Below, piece after piece: positions 47,505 through 56,475 of a DNA stretch of 64,000 nt. A model generated the notes under the pieces. That model searched no databases, had not been told where the DNA came from, and saw only the letters and a program-made list of their open reading frames with translations. Source of the stretch: AC-51 sp963749895 (lineage in GTDB: Bacteria > Actinomycetota > UBA4738 > HRBIN12); assembly GCA_963749895.1 (NCBI GenBank), contig CAVVOG010000001.1, positions 1,071,535 to 1,135,534 on the forward strand. Direction: 5' to 3'. The first letter of the stretch is position 1. Each line of letters opens with the position of its first letter. Both the position numbers and the translations under genes were made by a program.

Positions 47505-47894
47505 ATGACCTCGGCGACGACGCGGGTGCGGGCGATCGACGCGGCCCTGTGGACGGGCACGGCCGTGTTCGGCGGGTTGACCGTGTGGCTCTCGCTGGTG
47601 ACCTCCCCACCGGGGACCAGCGCGGTGGAGGGGATCGACAAGGTCGAGCACCTCGTCGCGTACGCGGCCACGGTGTCGCTGTTCCTGCTGGCGGCGGTGT
47701 GGCGTCCGGGCCGAGGCCCCGGGGCGCTGTGGGGGTTGCGGGGCTGGGTGCTGCCGCTGGCGGTGGTGGCCGCGGGGGCGATCGAGGTCGTCCAGGGGTG
47801 GATCGGCCGCGAGCAGGAGTTCGCCGACTGGGTGGCCGGGAGCCTGGGGGCGGGGCTGGCGGTGTGGGTGAACGTGGCGCTGCGCCGCCGGTGA
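47505..47894 (+). CDS. VanZ-like family membrane protein
   Basis: 129 residues from ATG 47505; GTG two codons earlier is possible. About four membrane helices carry the family pattern DKVEHLVAYAATVSLFLL and, near the end, EFADWVAGSLGAGLAVWVN. VanZ is linked to teicoplanin resistance in enterococci, but most VanZ-like proteins have no defined function. It is divergent from the multicopper oxidase and 43 bp upstream of dyad element B. Confidence 0.82.
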   Translation: MTSATTRVRAIDAALWTGTAVFGGLTVWLSLVTSPPGTSAVEGIDKVEHLVAYAATVSLFLLAAVWRPGRGPGALWGLRGWVLPLAVVAAGAIEVVQGWIGREQEFADWVAGSLGAGLAVWVNVALRRR

Positions 47895-47937
47895 GGGGTC
47901 GGGCCCGTGTCCGCGTCCGGCCATGTTCGTTCCACGC

Positions 47938-48063
47938 TCGTCAACGGCTTGCGCCGTTCCGGGCCGGCCGCGCGAGGTCCCCGTCAAGGGGTTGACGACT
48001 TCTCGTCAACCGGTTGACGACCTCGCTGCGCGGAGCCGCGACATCAGCGCAACGGGTTGACGA
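47938..48063. repeat. 126-bp dyad-symmetric extragenic element, copy B
   Basis: Cores at 47938-47954 (TCGTCAACGGCTTGCGC), 47981-47998 (CCGTCAAGGGGTTGACGA), 48003-48020 (TCGTCAACCGGTTGACGA, a perfect palindrome) and 48047-48063 (GCGCAACGGGTTGACGA). Spacers of 26, 4 and 26 bases match copy A exactly although their sequences differ. It lies between the VanZ-like gene and the B2-like gene. Confidence 0.9.
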
Positions 48064-48104
48064 TGTCGCGGCCAACCACCCGGCCGCGTAGCATCGCGTT
48101 CGCG

Positions 48105-48539
48105 ATGCCGACCACCCCTTCGCCGCTCCGCCGGTTCGCCGCGCTCCCCGGTCCCGACCGGGTGCTCCTCGCGAGAGCCGCCGCCTGGGTCGTCCTGGCG
48201 CGGCTGGCGCTGTGGACCCTCCCGTACCGGCGCACGCGCGCCCTGGCCGATCGCTGCGCCCGGACCACCCCGCGACGGGGCGGCGCCGCGCCCGACCGGA
48301 CCGCCTGGGCGATCGAGGCCACCGCCCGCCGGATCCCGAAGGCCTCCTGCCTCACCCAGGCGCTGGCCGCCGACGTGATGCTCCGCCGCGACGGTCACCA
48401 TCCGCAGATCCACATCGGCGTCGCCAGACCGGACCGCGCCGCCTTCGAGGCTCACGCCTGGCTCGAGCTGGACGGCCGCGTCCTGGTCGGGGACCACGAC
48501 CTCGGCCGCTACACGCGGCTGCAGCCGCCGTCGTCCTGA
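48105..48539 (+). CDS. Lasso-peptide B2-family transglutaminase-like protein
   Basis: 144 residues from ATG 48105. It has the Transglut_core3 pattern of lasso B2 leader proteases: catalytic Cys in KASCLTQALAADVMLRR near residue 85, then His in FEAHAWLELDGRVLVGD with the Asp at the end. The N-terminal helix region (FAALPGPDRVLLARAAAWV) is also typical. B2 enzymes cut the leader from lasso precursors. No precursor or cyclase is adjacent; rplJ follows. The lasso-type cluster 10 kb downstream lacks B2, so this may serve it. Confidence 0.85.
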   Translation: MPTTPSPLRRFAALPGPDRVLLARAAAWVVLARLALWTLPYRRTRALADRCARTTPRRGGAAPDRTAWAIEATARRIPKASCLTQALAADVMLRRDGHHPQIHIGVARPDRAAFEAHAWLELDGRVLVGDHDLGRYTRLQPPSS

Positions 48540-48544
48540 TACCC

Positions 48545-48680
48545 TGAACCGTCGCCGTAGACAGCAGGGGCGCTCGAAAGGCGCGTAATCCCGGACCCGG
48601 GCACCTGCCGAGGCAGCGAACCGAGATCGGGCACGGCCTGTGCGCGTCTCCGCTGTCTGCGGGGGCGCGTTCGTTCGTAT
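48545..48680 (+). ncRNA. Ribosomal protein L10 leader
   Basis: The 150-bp gap before rplJ holds the L10 leader pattern. AGACAGC at 48559 pairs with GCTGTCT at 48652, enclosing a region with the internal CCTGCCGAGGC segment that L10-(L12)4 binds. Excess L10 represses translation of rplJL through this leader. It was recognised by pattern, not by a covariance search. Confidence 0.75.
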
Positions 48681-48691
48681 CAGGAGGCGCG

Positions 48692-49372
48692 ATGCCCACA
48701 ACCGAGAAGGTCGAACGGGTCGCTGAGCTGAAGGACCGGATCGAGGGATCCGCGGCCCTGCTGCTCACCGAGTACCGGGGACTGACGGTGTCCGAGATCA
48801 GCGAGCTGCGTCGGTCGCTCCGTGAGACCGACACCAGCTTCGCGGTGATCAAGAACACCCTCATGGCCCGGGCGGCCGCCGACGCCGGGATCGAGCATCT
48901 CGACGAGATGCTCAGCGGTCCCAGCGCCGTGGCCTTCGTGCACGGCGACCCCGTGGCCGCGGCCAAGAAGCTCAAGGCCGCCGCCAAGCAGTTCCCCGCC
49001 CTGATCCTGAAGGGCGGCTACATGGACGGCGCGGTGTTCGGAGCCGACCAGGCCAACGCCCTGGCCGACCTCGAGTCCCGCGAGGTGATGCTGTCCAAGA
49101 TCGCCGGCCTGCTCAAGGGCGAGATGTCCCGAGCCGCGGCGATGCTGGTCCAGCTGCAGTCCCGGTTCCTGGGCGTGCTGGAGTCCTACAAGGACACGCT
49201 GCCCGGCGAGCCCGAGGCCGCAGCCGAGGAACCCGCCGCCGAAGCGGAAGCCGAGGCCGAGCCGGCCGAAGAGCCGGCCGCCGAGGCCGAGCCCGAGGCC
49301 GCAGCCGAGACCACCGACGACGAGGCTCCCGCAGAGGAGCCCGAGACAGCCGACACCCCCGAGGAGGAGTGA
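48692..49372 (+). CDS. rplJ: 50S ribosomal protein L10 with acidic tail
   Basis: 226 residues; the normal length is about 170. The core is standard (LLLTEYRGLTVSEISELRRSL, FAVIKNTLMARAA, GPSAVAFVHGDP). The last about 55 residues are Ala/Glu/Pro repeats. L10 anchors the L12 stalk to the ribosome. The extra tail follows the L12-binding helix. It is 6 bp from rplL. Confidence 0.97.
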   Translation: MPTTEKVERVAELKDRIEGSAALLLTEYRGLTVSEISELRRSLRETDTSFAVIKNTLMARAAADAGIEHLDEMLSGPSAVAFVHGDPVAAAKKLKAAAKQFPALILKGGYMDGAVFGADQANALADLESREVMLSKIAGLLKGEMSRAAAMLVQLQSRFLGVLESYKDTLPGEPEAAAEEPAAEAEAEAEPAEEPAAEAEPEAAAETTDDEAPAEEPETADTPEEE

Positions 49373-49378
49373 CCCCAG

Positions 49379-49768
49379 ATGGCGAAGATGAGCACGGATG
49401 ACCTGCTCGAGCAGTTCAAGGAGATGACCCTCCTCGAGCTGTCGGAGTTCATCAAGCAGTTCGAGGAGACGTTCGACGTGAAGGCCGCGGCCGCAGCCCC
49501 CGTCATGATGGCCGCGCCCGGCGGCGCCGCCGGTGGCGGCGAGGAGGCCGAGGAGCAGTCGGAGTTCGACGTGATCCTCACGGCGGCCGGCGACCAGAAG
49601 ATCCAGGTGATCAAGGAGGTGCGCGCGCTCACGAGCCTCGGTCTGAAGGAGGCCAAGGACCTCGTGGACGGCGCCCCGAAGCCCGTCCTGGAGAAGGTCG
49701 CCAAGGACGCCGCCGACAAGGCGAAGGAGCAGCTCGAGGCCGCAGGCGCCAGCGTCGAGGTCAAGTAG
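49379..49768 (+). CDS. rplL: 50S ribosomal protein L7/L12
   Basis: 129 residues. N-terminal dimerisation helix (LLEQFKEMTLLELSEFIKQFEE), an Ala/Gly hinge, and the C-terminal EFDVILTAAGDQKIQVIKEVR with LGLKEAKDLVDGAPK. It recruits translation GTPases. A terminator follows, and rpoB is not next, unlike most bacteria. Confidence 0.98.
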   Translation: MAKMSTDDLLEQFKEMTLLELSEFIKQFEETFDVKAAAAAPVMMAAPGGAAGGGEEAEEQSEFDVILTAAGDQKIQVIKEVRALTSLGLKEAKDLVDGAPKPVLEKVAKDAADKAKEQLEAAGASVEVK

Positions 49769-49788
49769 CTCCCACCGCAGCGTCACCC

Positions 49789-49820
49789 GGAGGGGCGGAG
49801 CCGGACGGCTCCGCCCCTTC
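49789..49820 (+). terminator. Terminator after rplJL
   Basis: A long stem, GGAGGGGCGGAGCC pairing with GGCTCCGCCCCTTC, with loop GGAC. It ends the rplJL operon about 20 bp after the stop codon. Confidence 0.75.
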
Positions 49821-49956
49821 GGTCGTTCCGCGGACGTTCACCGCCTGTTCGGCTGAACGTTCGGTCAGATGCGCGCTGCACCCCTGTGCTACGGTGCGAA
49901 CCGTCGGATGCAACCGCGTCCGGAAGAGCCGAACCGCCACGAGGAAGGGGCGTGTG

Positions 49957-50286
49957 ATGACCCAGGTGCGACACTTCGGAACACGACTGCGCGAGGCGCG
50001 CCTGGGGGCCGGGCTCAGCCAGTCCGAGCTCGAGGAGCTCTCCGGTATCCCGAAGGCCCGCTTGTCGCGCTACGAGAACGGCCACGTGGAACCCTCGATC
50101 CAGACCCTGAACCGCCTGGCGCGCGCGCTGAACGTGTCGGAGGCCTCGCTGCTCGGTGACGAGCGCGCCGCGATGGAGGCCTTCTTCGCGGTGCTCGCCG
50201 AGCGCGGCATCACGGTCGAGGACAAGGCCGAGGCCGTGCGCCTGGCCGAGCGCTTCGCCGACTCGATGAAGGGCGTGAGCGTCTAA
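49957..50286 (+). CDS. XRE-family helix-turn-helix regulator
   Basis: 109 residues from ATG 49957 with GGAAGGGG upstream. The Cro/C1-type domain is LREARLGAGLSQSELEELSG, then KARLSRYENGHVEPSIQTLNRLARAL, near residues 10-60. The C-terminal 45 residues are helical. Its 3' end overlaps the convergent MraY-like gene by a few bases. It may control the polysaccharide locus it borders, but no operator is visible. Confidence 0.9.
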   Translation: MTQVRHFGTRLREARLGAGLSQSELEELSGIPKARLSRYENGHVEPSIQTLNRLARALNVSEASLLGDERAAMEAFFAVLAERGITVEDKAEAVRLAERFADSMKGVSV

Positions 50287-51378
50287 GGACGCAGCGACCG
50301 GTCCTCGGAGGCCGGAAGGACCACGACGGGCTCGGCTTCGGCCGGGCCCGTCGCGCGTTCCAGGACGATCGGGTGCGGCAGCCGCACCAGGGACACCAGC
50401 GCCGTGGCCCAGGCCGCCACCCCCACGATGGCCACGGTGTTCGTGAAGGCCGGGGGAGTCCACCGCGGCCACGGCCACGGCCAGCGCGGAGCACGCCAGC
50501 TGCAGCCCGGGGATCACCAGCGCGACCGACCGCCCGGAGAGCCCGCGATGGGCCAGGCGGTGCGACGTGTGATCGGTCGCCCCCAGCCATACGGGCCGGC
50601 GGCCCAACAGCCGCGCCACGACCACCACGGTCAGGTCGGTCATCGGCACGAACGCGAGCAGCGCGATCACCGTCAGCCGCGTCAGGTCGTAGCTGCTCGT
50701 CAGGTCCAGGTGCAGGGTCAGCGCCGCCACCAGGAACCCCAGCAGCATCGAGCCGGCGTCGCCCAGGAAGATCCGGGCCGGCGGGAAGTTCCAGCGCAGG
50801 AAGCCCACGCTGGCCCCGGCCACCGCGAAGGCGAACGAGGCCATCAGGTAGTCGCCCTGGATCGCGGTGACGAACGCGACGCCCAGCGCCGACGCGGCCG
50901 CGACCCCGCCCGCCAGGCCGTCCATGTTGTCGGTCATGTTGAAGGCGTTCACGACCGCGACCACCCACACGACCGTGACGACCAGGTCGAGCCCGTCGAC
51001 CGAGAACACGCCGGCCTGGATACCGACGAGCCACAGCGCGACGCCCGCCGAGGCCTCCAGCCCGAGTCGGATCACCGGGGAGAGCCCCCCGCCCAGGTCG
51101 TCGAGCAGCCCGACGGCCGTCATGACCACGGCGCCGGCGACGATCGTGAAGAGCTGGCTCCCCGGGTGTCCCGCGCTCGCGACCACGCCGACGACCACCA
51201 GCGCCACCATCACCGCGATGCCGCCCAGGTACGGGGTCACCGTGGCGTGGGTCTTGTGGCCGGCCGGTTCGTCGAGCGCGCCCACCCGGTGGGCCGCCCG
51301 GGCCGCCAGCGGCGTCAGCACCAGCGCCACGCCCAGGGACGCCCCGAACGACAGCAGGTACCGGAGGGTCTCGTTCAC
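50283..51378 (-). pseudogene. MraY/WecA-family sugar-phosphate transferase, one frameshift near the 3' end
   Basis: Polytopic protein with family motifs DDLGGGLSPVIRLG, VNAFNMTDNMDGLAGG, FLGDAGSMLLGF and DHTSHRLAHRGLSGR. It transfers a sugar-1-phosphate to undecaprenyl phosphate to start a surface glycan. The frame shifts near 50455 in a run of five C (coding strand); dropping one C restores AFTNTVAIVGVAAWATALVS and a stop at 50283. Only the last membrane helix and tail are affected. It overlaps the epimerase stop as ATGA, so they are coupled. Confidence 0.88.
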
Positions 51379-52346
51379 GCGTCCACCCGCATGCGCTCGT
51401 ACGCGATCGTGTCGTCCAGGATGTCGTCCAGCGTCCGGGTCGGTTCCCAGCCCGTGAGCCCCCGGATCTTCTCGATGTCGGGGATCCGGCGCTCCATGTC
51501 CTCGAAGCCCTTCTCGTAGGCCTGGGCGTACGCGATCGCCTCGAGGGTCGAGGACGAGCCGGTGCGCTCGATCACGCGCTCGGCCAGCTCCCGCATCGTG
51601 ACCTCGTTGAGGGCCCCGACGTTGAACGGCTGTCCGGGGCTGTCCGGGTGGTCGATCAGCGAGACGATGCCCGCGACCGTGTCCAGGACGTGGCAGAAGC
51701 AGCGGCGCTGCTCACCGGTGCCGTGGACCGTGATCGGTTCGCCGGCCAGGGCCTGGCGGACGAACGTCGGCACGACCATCCCGAAGTCGCCGGTCTGCCG
51801 CGGTCCGACGCAGTTGAACAGGCGGACCACGATCGCCTCGGTGCCCTGCTCGACCCAGTAGGCGTGCGCCAGGATCTCGTCGACCGCCTTGGCCGTGGAG
51901 TACGACCAGCGCGCCACGTACGGGGAGCCCAGGATCCGGTCGGCGTCCTCGTGCAGCGGCCCCATCGCGTTCTTGCCGTAGATCTCCGAGGTCGAGGCGA
52001 TCAGCACGCGCCGGTCGAAGTCCGCGGCGGCCTCCAGGACGTTCTCGGTGCCGCGGATGTTCGTCGTCAGCGAACGCAACGGTTGTTCGATGATGAGACG
52101 GACGCCCACCGCTGCCGCGAGGTGCACCACCACGTCGGCCTGTTCGGTCAGCTTGCGCACCAGGTCGGTGTCCAGCACGGAACCCTCGACCATCGTGAAC
52201 GCGTCCGTGTCGAGCAGGTGCGCGATGTTGTCCAGCGAACCCGTCGACACGTCGTCGAGCGCCGTCACCTCGTCACCCCGCCCGATCAGGAGGTCCGCCA
52301 GGTGCGAGCCGATGAACCCGGCACCGCCCGTGATCAGGTAGCGCAT
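51375..52346 (-). CDS. NAD-dependent sugar epimerase/dehydratase
   Basis: 323 residues, extended SDR family. The NAD motif is ITGGAGFIGSHLADLL, and the active site is STSEIYG followed by YSTAKAVDE (Tyr-x3-Lys). The best resemblance is to UDP-glucuronate decarboxylase or GDP/UDP-sugar 4-epimerases (NTRGTENVL-like segment, RLFNCVGPRQTG, FCHVLDTVAGI). It supplies a nucleotide sugar for the adjacent glycan genes. The product sugar cannot be fixed. Confidence 0.9.
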   Translation of the reverse strand: MRYLITGGAGFIGSHLADLLIGRGDEVTALDDVSTGSLDNIAHLLDTDAFTMVEGSVLDTDLVRKLTEQADVVVHLAAAVGVRLIIEQPLRSLTTNIRGTENVLEAAADFDRRVLIASTSEIYGKNAMGPLHEDADRILGSPYVARWSYSTAKAVDEILAHAYWVEQGTEAIVVRLFNCVGPRQTGDFGMVVPTFVRQALAGEPITVHGTGEQRRCFCHVLDTVAGIVSLIDHPDSPGQPFNVGALNEVTMRELAERVIERTGSSSTLEAIAYAQAYEKGFEDMERRIPDIEKIRGLTGWEPTRTLDDILDDTIAYERMRVDA

Positions 52347-52407
52347 GCTCCGGGGAGACTAGTCACGGTTCCCGGTGGGGGCAACCACGCTGGTCGGGGG
52401 GCTCGGG

Positions 52408-54099
52408 TCAGCTCCACATCTCCGAGGGATCGACCGGGGCGGGCGCCGGGCGCTTGCGCGGCGCGTCGGGGGATCCCTCGTGGTACGCGTAGTTGCCGTA
52501 GTAGTGGTACCGGTACGAGCCGTAGGAGGACTTCGCCTTCGACGGGTCGAAGTTGTTGATCACCGCGCCCACGATGTTCGCGCCGACCAGCTCCAGCTGC
52601 TCGCGGGTCGCCTGCACGGCGCCGCGCATCGTCTTCGTCCCGTCGACCACCAAGATGATGCCGTCGGTCTTGGCCGCCAGGGTCCCGGCGTCGGACACGA
52701 CCAGGACCGGGGCGGTGTCGATCAGGACGAAGTCCGCGTAGTTGCGCAGGTCCCTCAGCAGCTGCTCCATCTCCTCGGACCCGAGCAGCTCGGCCGGGTT
52801 GTGGGGGACCGGACCGCTCGCGATCACCCGGAGCGTGTCCAGGCCGTCCACGCGCTGCGCCACCTGCGGCACCGTGAGGCCGTCCATCAGGATGTTGGTC
52901 ACGCCGCGCTCGTTCGACAGGTCGAAGAAGCGGTGCAGGCGTGGCTTGCGCAGGTCGCAACTGACCGCGATCACGCGCTTGCCACCGCTGGCCAGCGCGA
53001 CCGCCAGGTTCGCCGTGGTCGTCGTCTTGCCCTCGCTCATGCTGGGGCTGGCGAGGGTGATCAGCTTCAGGTCGTTCGAGCGCGCCATGAAGCCGACGTT
53101 CGTGCGGATCGTCCGGTAGGCCTCGGCCGCGGGGGTCTTCGGCGCGTCGCGCGCGACGAGCTTCGTCGAGTTCTTCTTCTTCCAGTTCGGGACCTTCGGG
53201 ACGATCGCCAGGACGGGGGCGCCGGACGCCTCCTCGAGGTCGTCGCGTCCGGCGAGGCGGTCGTCGAGGCGCTCACGGATGAACACCACGGCGAGACCGA
53301 GCGCGAGTCCCGCGGCGATCGCCATCGCGATGTTGCGGGCCCAGTCGGGCGCGTAGGGCTCGGACGGGAGCTCGGCCGGCGCGATCAGCTGCGCGGCCGT
53401 GTCGGCCACCGGGAAGGGGAACTGCGAGGACTGGCGGTTCAGGTCGGAGAGGGTGGCCTCGGTGGAATCGATGTCGCGCTCGATCCCCGCTCTCTGCAGT
53501 GGGCCCGCTGCGGCCAGTTCCTCCTCGAGGCCGCTGAGCTCGTTCTCGATCTCGCCGATCTTCTCCTCGAAGCCTGCCTGCGCCGCCTTGTACAGCTCGA
53601 GGGCCTGGTCGCGCCGGTACTCCTTGTACGCCTCGGCGTACGCCTGGGCCCAGATCTGGGTCTGCTCCGCGACCGGCGCCGCGTACGCGATCTCCAGGAA
53701 CGTCGTGTCGGAGGGGACGCTCGTGCTGACCGAGCCGGTGTCCCCCCAGGTGTCGCCGGCCGCGGCGGCCTTCTCGGCGGCCAACGCCGCGACGTCGGGC
53801 GACGTCGCCAGCGCCTGTTCCGTCGACATGCTGATCGCGAAGTTGTAGTTGTACCCCTGCAGGATCTGGTTCGGGTTCAGCGGCTTGACCAGGACGGTCG
53901 AGGTCGAGCGGTACATCGGCGTCTGCCGGTACGAGAAGAACGCCGCGGCACCGACCGTGATCAGCACGACCAGGATCAGCGACCACTTCCGACGCCGGAC
54001 CACCGACAGGTAGCCGCGCAGGTCGGCTCCACCGTTCGGGTCGTAGGCAGGCGGGTAGCTCTCGCGGGCAGAGTGCGGTCTCGGACATCGGGCTGACAT
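52408..54099 (-). CDS. Polysaccharide co-polymerase/BY-kinase fusion (Wzz-Wzc type)
   Basis: 563 residues. An N-terminal Wzz domain is bounded by membrane helices near residues 40-58 and 275-295, with a coiled-coil outer part. A cytoplasmic tyrosine kinase follows with Walker A SPSMSEGKTTTTANLA, Walker A' VIAVSCDLRKPRLH and Walker B FVLIDTAPV. The tail is a tyrosine cluster (SSYGSYRYHYYGNYAYHEG) that is autophosphorylated in such enzymes. It sets chain length and controls export of a capsule or exopolysaccharide. Confidence 0.94.
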   Translation of the reverse strand: MSARCPRPHSARESYPPAYDPNGGADLRGYLSVVRRRKWSLILVVLITVGAAAFFSYRQTPMYRSTSTVLVKPLNPNQILQGYNYNFAISMSTEQALATSPDVAALAAEKAAAAGDTWGDTGSVSTSVPSDTTFLEIAYAAPVAEQTQIWAQAYAEAYKEYRRDQALELYKAAQAGFEEKIGEIENELSGLEEELAAAGPLQRAGIERDIDSTEATLSDLNRQSSQFPFPVADTAAQLIAPAELPSEPYAPDWARNIAMAIAAGLALGLAVVFIRERLDDRLAGRDDLEEASGAPVLAIVPKVPNWKKKNSTKLVARDAPKTPAAEAYRTIRTNVGFMARSNDLKLITLASPSMSEGKTTTTANLAVALASGGKRVIAVSCDLRKPRLHRFFDLSNERGVTNILMDGLTVPQVAQRVDGLDTLRVIASGPVPHNPAELLGSEEMEQLLRDLRNYADFVLIDTAPVLVVSDAGTLAAKTDGIILVVDGTKTMRGAVQATREQLELVGANIVGAVINNFDPSKAKSSYGSYRYHYYGNYAYHEGSPDAPRKRPAPAPVDPSEMWS

Positions 54100-54140
54100 G
54101 CTACGCGGTGATACCCGCCCGATGGAACCACCGGGGGAGA

Positions 54141-55360
54141 TCAGTTCCCGGCCAGGTCCTCCAGGAGCGATCGGTACGCCTCCGTCGAGATCGACCGGTC
54201 GAAGCGGTCCTCGAGCGCCTTCCGCGCGCGTCGGCCCATCTCCTCGCGTTCCACCGGGTCGTCACGCAGGCGGAGGATCGCCGCGGCGAGCGCCTCAGGG
54301 TCGCCGGGCTCGACCCGCAGGCCGCACGCTTCCTCCTGCACGATCAGGGCCGGTTCGCTGCCGTCCTCGACGGCCGCCACGAACGGCCGGCCCGCGGCGA
54401 GGATTCCGTAGACCTTGCTGGGCACGATGTAGCCGGCCAGGCCGCGCTTCAGGGTCACGAGGTGGACGTCGGCGGCACCGAGCGACTCCGCCAGCGAGGC
54501 CTTCGGCTGGTACGGCAGGAACTCGACGTTCGTGAGCCCCTCGCGTTCGGCACGCCGTCGGAGCCCGTCCTTCGACGCGCCCTCGCCGACGATCGCGAAC
54601 CGGACGTCCGTCTCGTCGCGGAGCAGGGCGGCCGCGTCGAGCACGGCGTCGAGGTCCTGCGACAACCCGACGTTGCCCGAGTGCATCACCACGAAGTCGT
54701 CGCCCCACCCCAGGTCGGTCCGCAGGCTCGACGGTCCGTCGAGCGGTCGCACCAGGTCGGCGTCGGTCCAGTCGTGGATCGTCACGACCTTGGACGCGGG
54801 CACGCCCAGCTCGGCCAGCCGCCGGTCCATGTCCCGCCCGATCGACACGATCCGGTCGGCGCCGCGGAACAGGGTGGACTTCATCGCCTCGCAGCACGCG
54901 GATCACCGCCGGGTTGCGCAGCACCCCCAGGCGGATCGCGACGTCGGGGAAGATGTCCTTCGTCACCAGGACGAACGGGACGCCGCGCACCCGTGCGACG
55001 AACGCGCCGATCAGCCCCACCGGCGGCGGGTCGGTGAGCGCGATCACCACGTCAGGCCGCCGGACCGTGAACGCGCCCACGACCGACGACAGCAGGTAGG
55101 TCGCGTAGTTCGTGAGCCGCCGCGCCATGTCGGCGCGATCGAAGGTCGTCGACCAGACCCGGGCGACCCGCACCTTCGCCGTGACGCTCCTTCGAGACCA
55201 GGCCTCGGGAGCGCGTGTCCTCGACCGCGTTGTAGCTGGGCCGTCCCGTGACGACGAACACGTCGTGGTGCTCGGCGAGGTCCTCGCAGAGCTCGGTCAG
55301 CAACTGACTCGTCGCCGACGCATCGGGGTGGAAGTACTGGTTCAGGACGAGGATGCGCAC
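54141..55360 (-). pseudogene. GT4-family glycosyltransferase, two frameshifts
   Basis: Three consecutive frames join into one GT-B protein of about 405 residues. The start is MRILVLNQYFHPDASATSQL, the middle has YATYLLSSVVGAF and DIFPDVAIRLG, and the C-terminal domain has VMHSGNVGLSQDLDAVLDAA and the nucleotide-sugar site GYIVPSKVYGILAAGRPFVA. Shifts are near 55190 and 54890. The style is that of WbuB/colanic-acid-type transferases. ATG 55360 is the start. Confidence 0.85.
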
Positions 55361-55420
55361 GTTGGAGGTCGAGCTTCCTTCGGGCGAGTACCGTTCGCTT
55401 CGGGGATCTCCTCAGGGAAC

Positions 55421-56130
55421 ATGCGCGGAGGTGCGAGCGAGGATCTGGAATCGGCGATGAGCCAACCACTGGAAGAGCGTGCGGTTGCCGGCCTCCACAG
55501 GTTCGTGATCGAACGCGTGCTTGTCGAGCACGCGCCCGTGCCAGCCGCCGCGGTGGATCTTGGAGCCGGGAGCGGTGCGCTCGCCAGTCGGCTTCGGTCG
55601 CTCGGGTGGGACGTCGTGGCGGTCGAGAGAGATGTCGACGACTTCCGCGCGGATGTGCCCGTCGTCCGATGGGATCTCGATGCGACCGATCTCCCTCCGG
55701 AACTCGATGGGCGTCGATTCGATCTCGACGTCGCTACCGAGTTCATCGAGCACATGGAATCACCGATCGCGTTCCTCAGGAAGGTGCGCGCGCTTCTCGA
55801 TGATCATGGAGTCGCCATCTTGACGACGCCGAACGTCGACAGCGCACTTGCCCGGCTCAAGTTCCTCGCCAGCGACCGCCTGCGGATGATGGACGCGGCC
55901 GGCGATCCGACGACATCTCGCCGATCTTCCGGATCTCTCTTCGTCAGTACCTCCCGCGTGCCGATCTCACGCTCGTCGCGCGCTACGCCTTCCCGTCCGG
56001 CGGCTTCGCGGTGAGCCGTCATTGGGTGTCCGCCGCTGGACGCCTGTCCGCTGCGATACGTTCCGGGCGCGGCGAACGTCGACGACAACCAGGTCCTCCT
56101 TCTCGGGAAGCGGGGAGGATTCGACCGGCA
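55421..56130 (+). pseudogene. SAM-dependent methyltransferase, frameshifted
   Basis: The Rossmann motif is AAVDLGAGSGALASRLRSLG, followed by VAVERDVDD, FDLDVATEFIEHMESP and AILTTPNVDSALARLKFL, which mark class I methyltransferases acting on glycans or lipids. Near 55908 the frame shifts (HISPIFRISLRQYLPRADL resumes in another frame), and again near 56050, after which NVDDNQVLLLGKR resembles the family end. ATG 55421 or 55457 is the start. The 3' end is approximate. Confidence 0.75.
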
Positions 56131-56475
56131 GGGACGCTGCCTCAGGGGCTCAGCTCCGGTCGATCCTGCTGTTCGATCAGTGGACGGTCAGGTGGTTCCC
56201 GTCGATTGGAGATGCGATGCGATTTCGCATCCGCGCTCGGTGCGCCTGCCCTCAGCCCGTCAGTTGTTTCGTCCCTAAGAGCTGGAACGCGATTCCCGGA
56301 CGCCTCGACACCAGTGGCTGAGACAGCGCAGAGACGCGGGACCAGAACCCAACAGGACGAAGGGCCTGGAACGCGGCCGATCGCGCGAGGGCTGACGACG
56401 TGCCCTCGATTCGCCGGATGGCGCGCGATGTAGAGCGGGAGAGCGAGGCGTTGCTTCCAGGCGGACACGGACGCC
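56131..56475. other. Gap with no confident gene
   Basis: About 345 bases between the frameshifted methyltransferase and the convergent carbamoyltransferase. Frames here are short, with a mixed codon pattern, and the remnant of the methyltransferase C-terminus may extend into it. No tRNA, hairpin terminator or repeat stands out. Confidence 0.4.

Noticed and set aside
48105..48539. A complete lasso cluster at the B2-like gene
   Set aside because: I looked for a cyclase, RRE or precursor within several kb on both sides and found only ribosomal genes, a VanZ-like gene and the dyad element.
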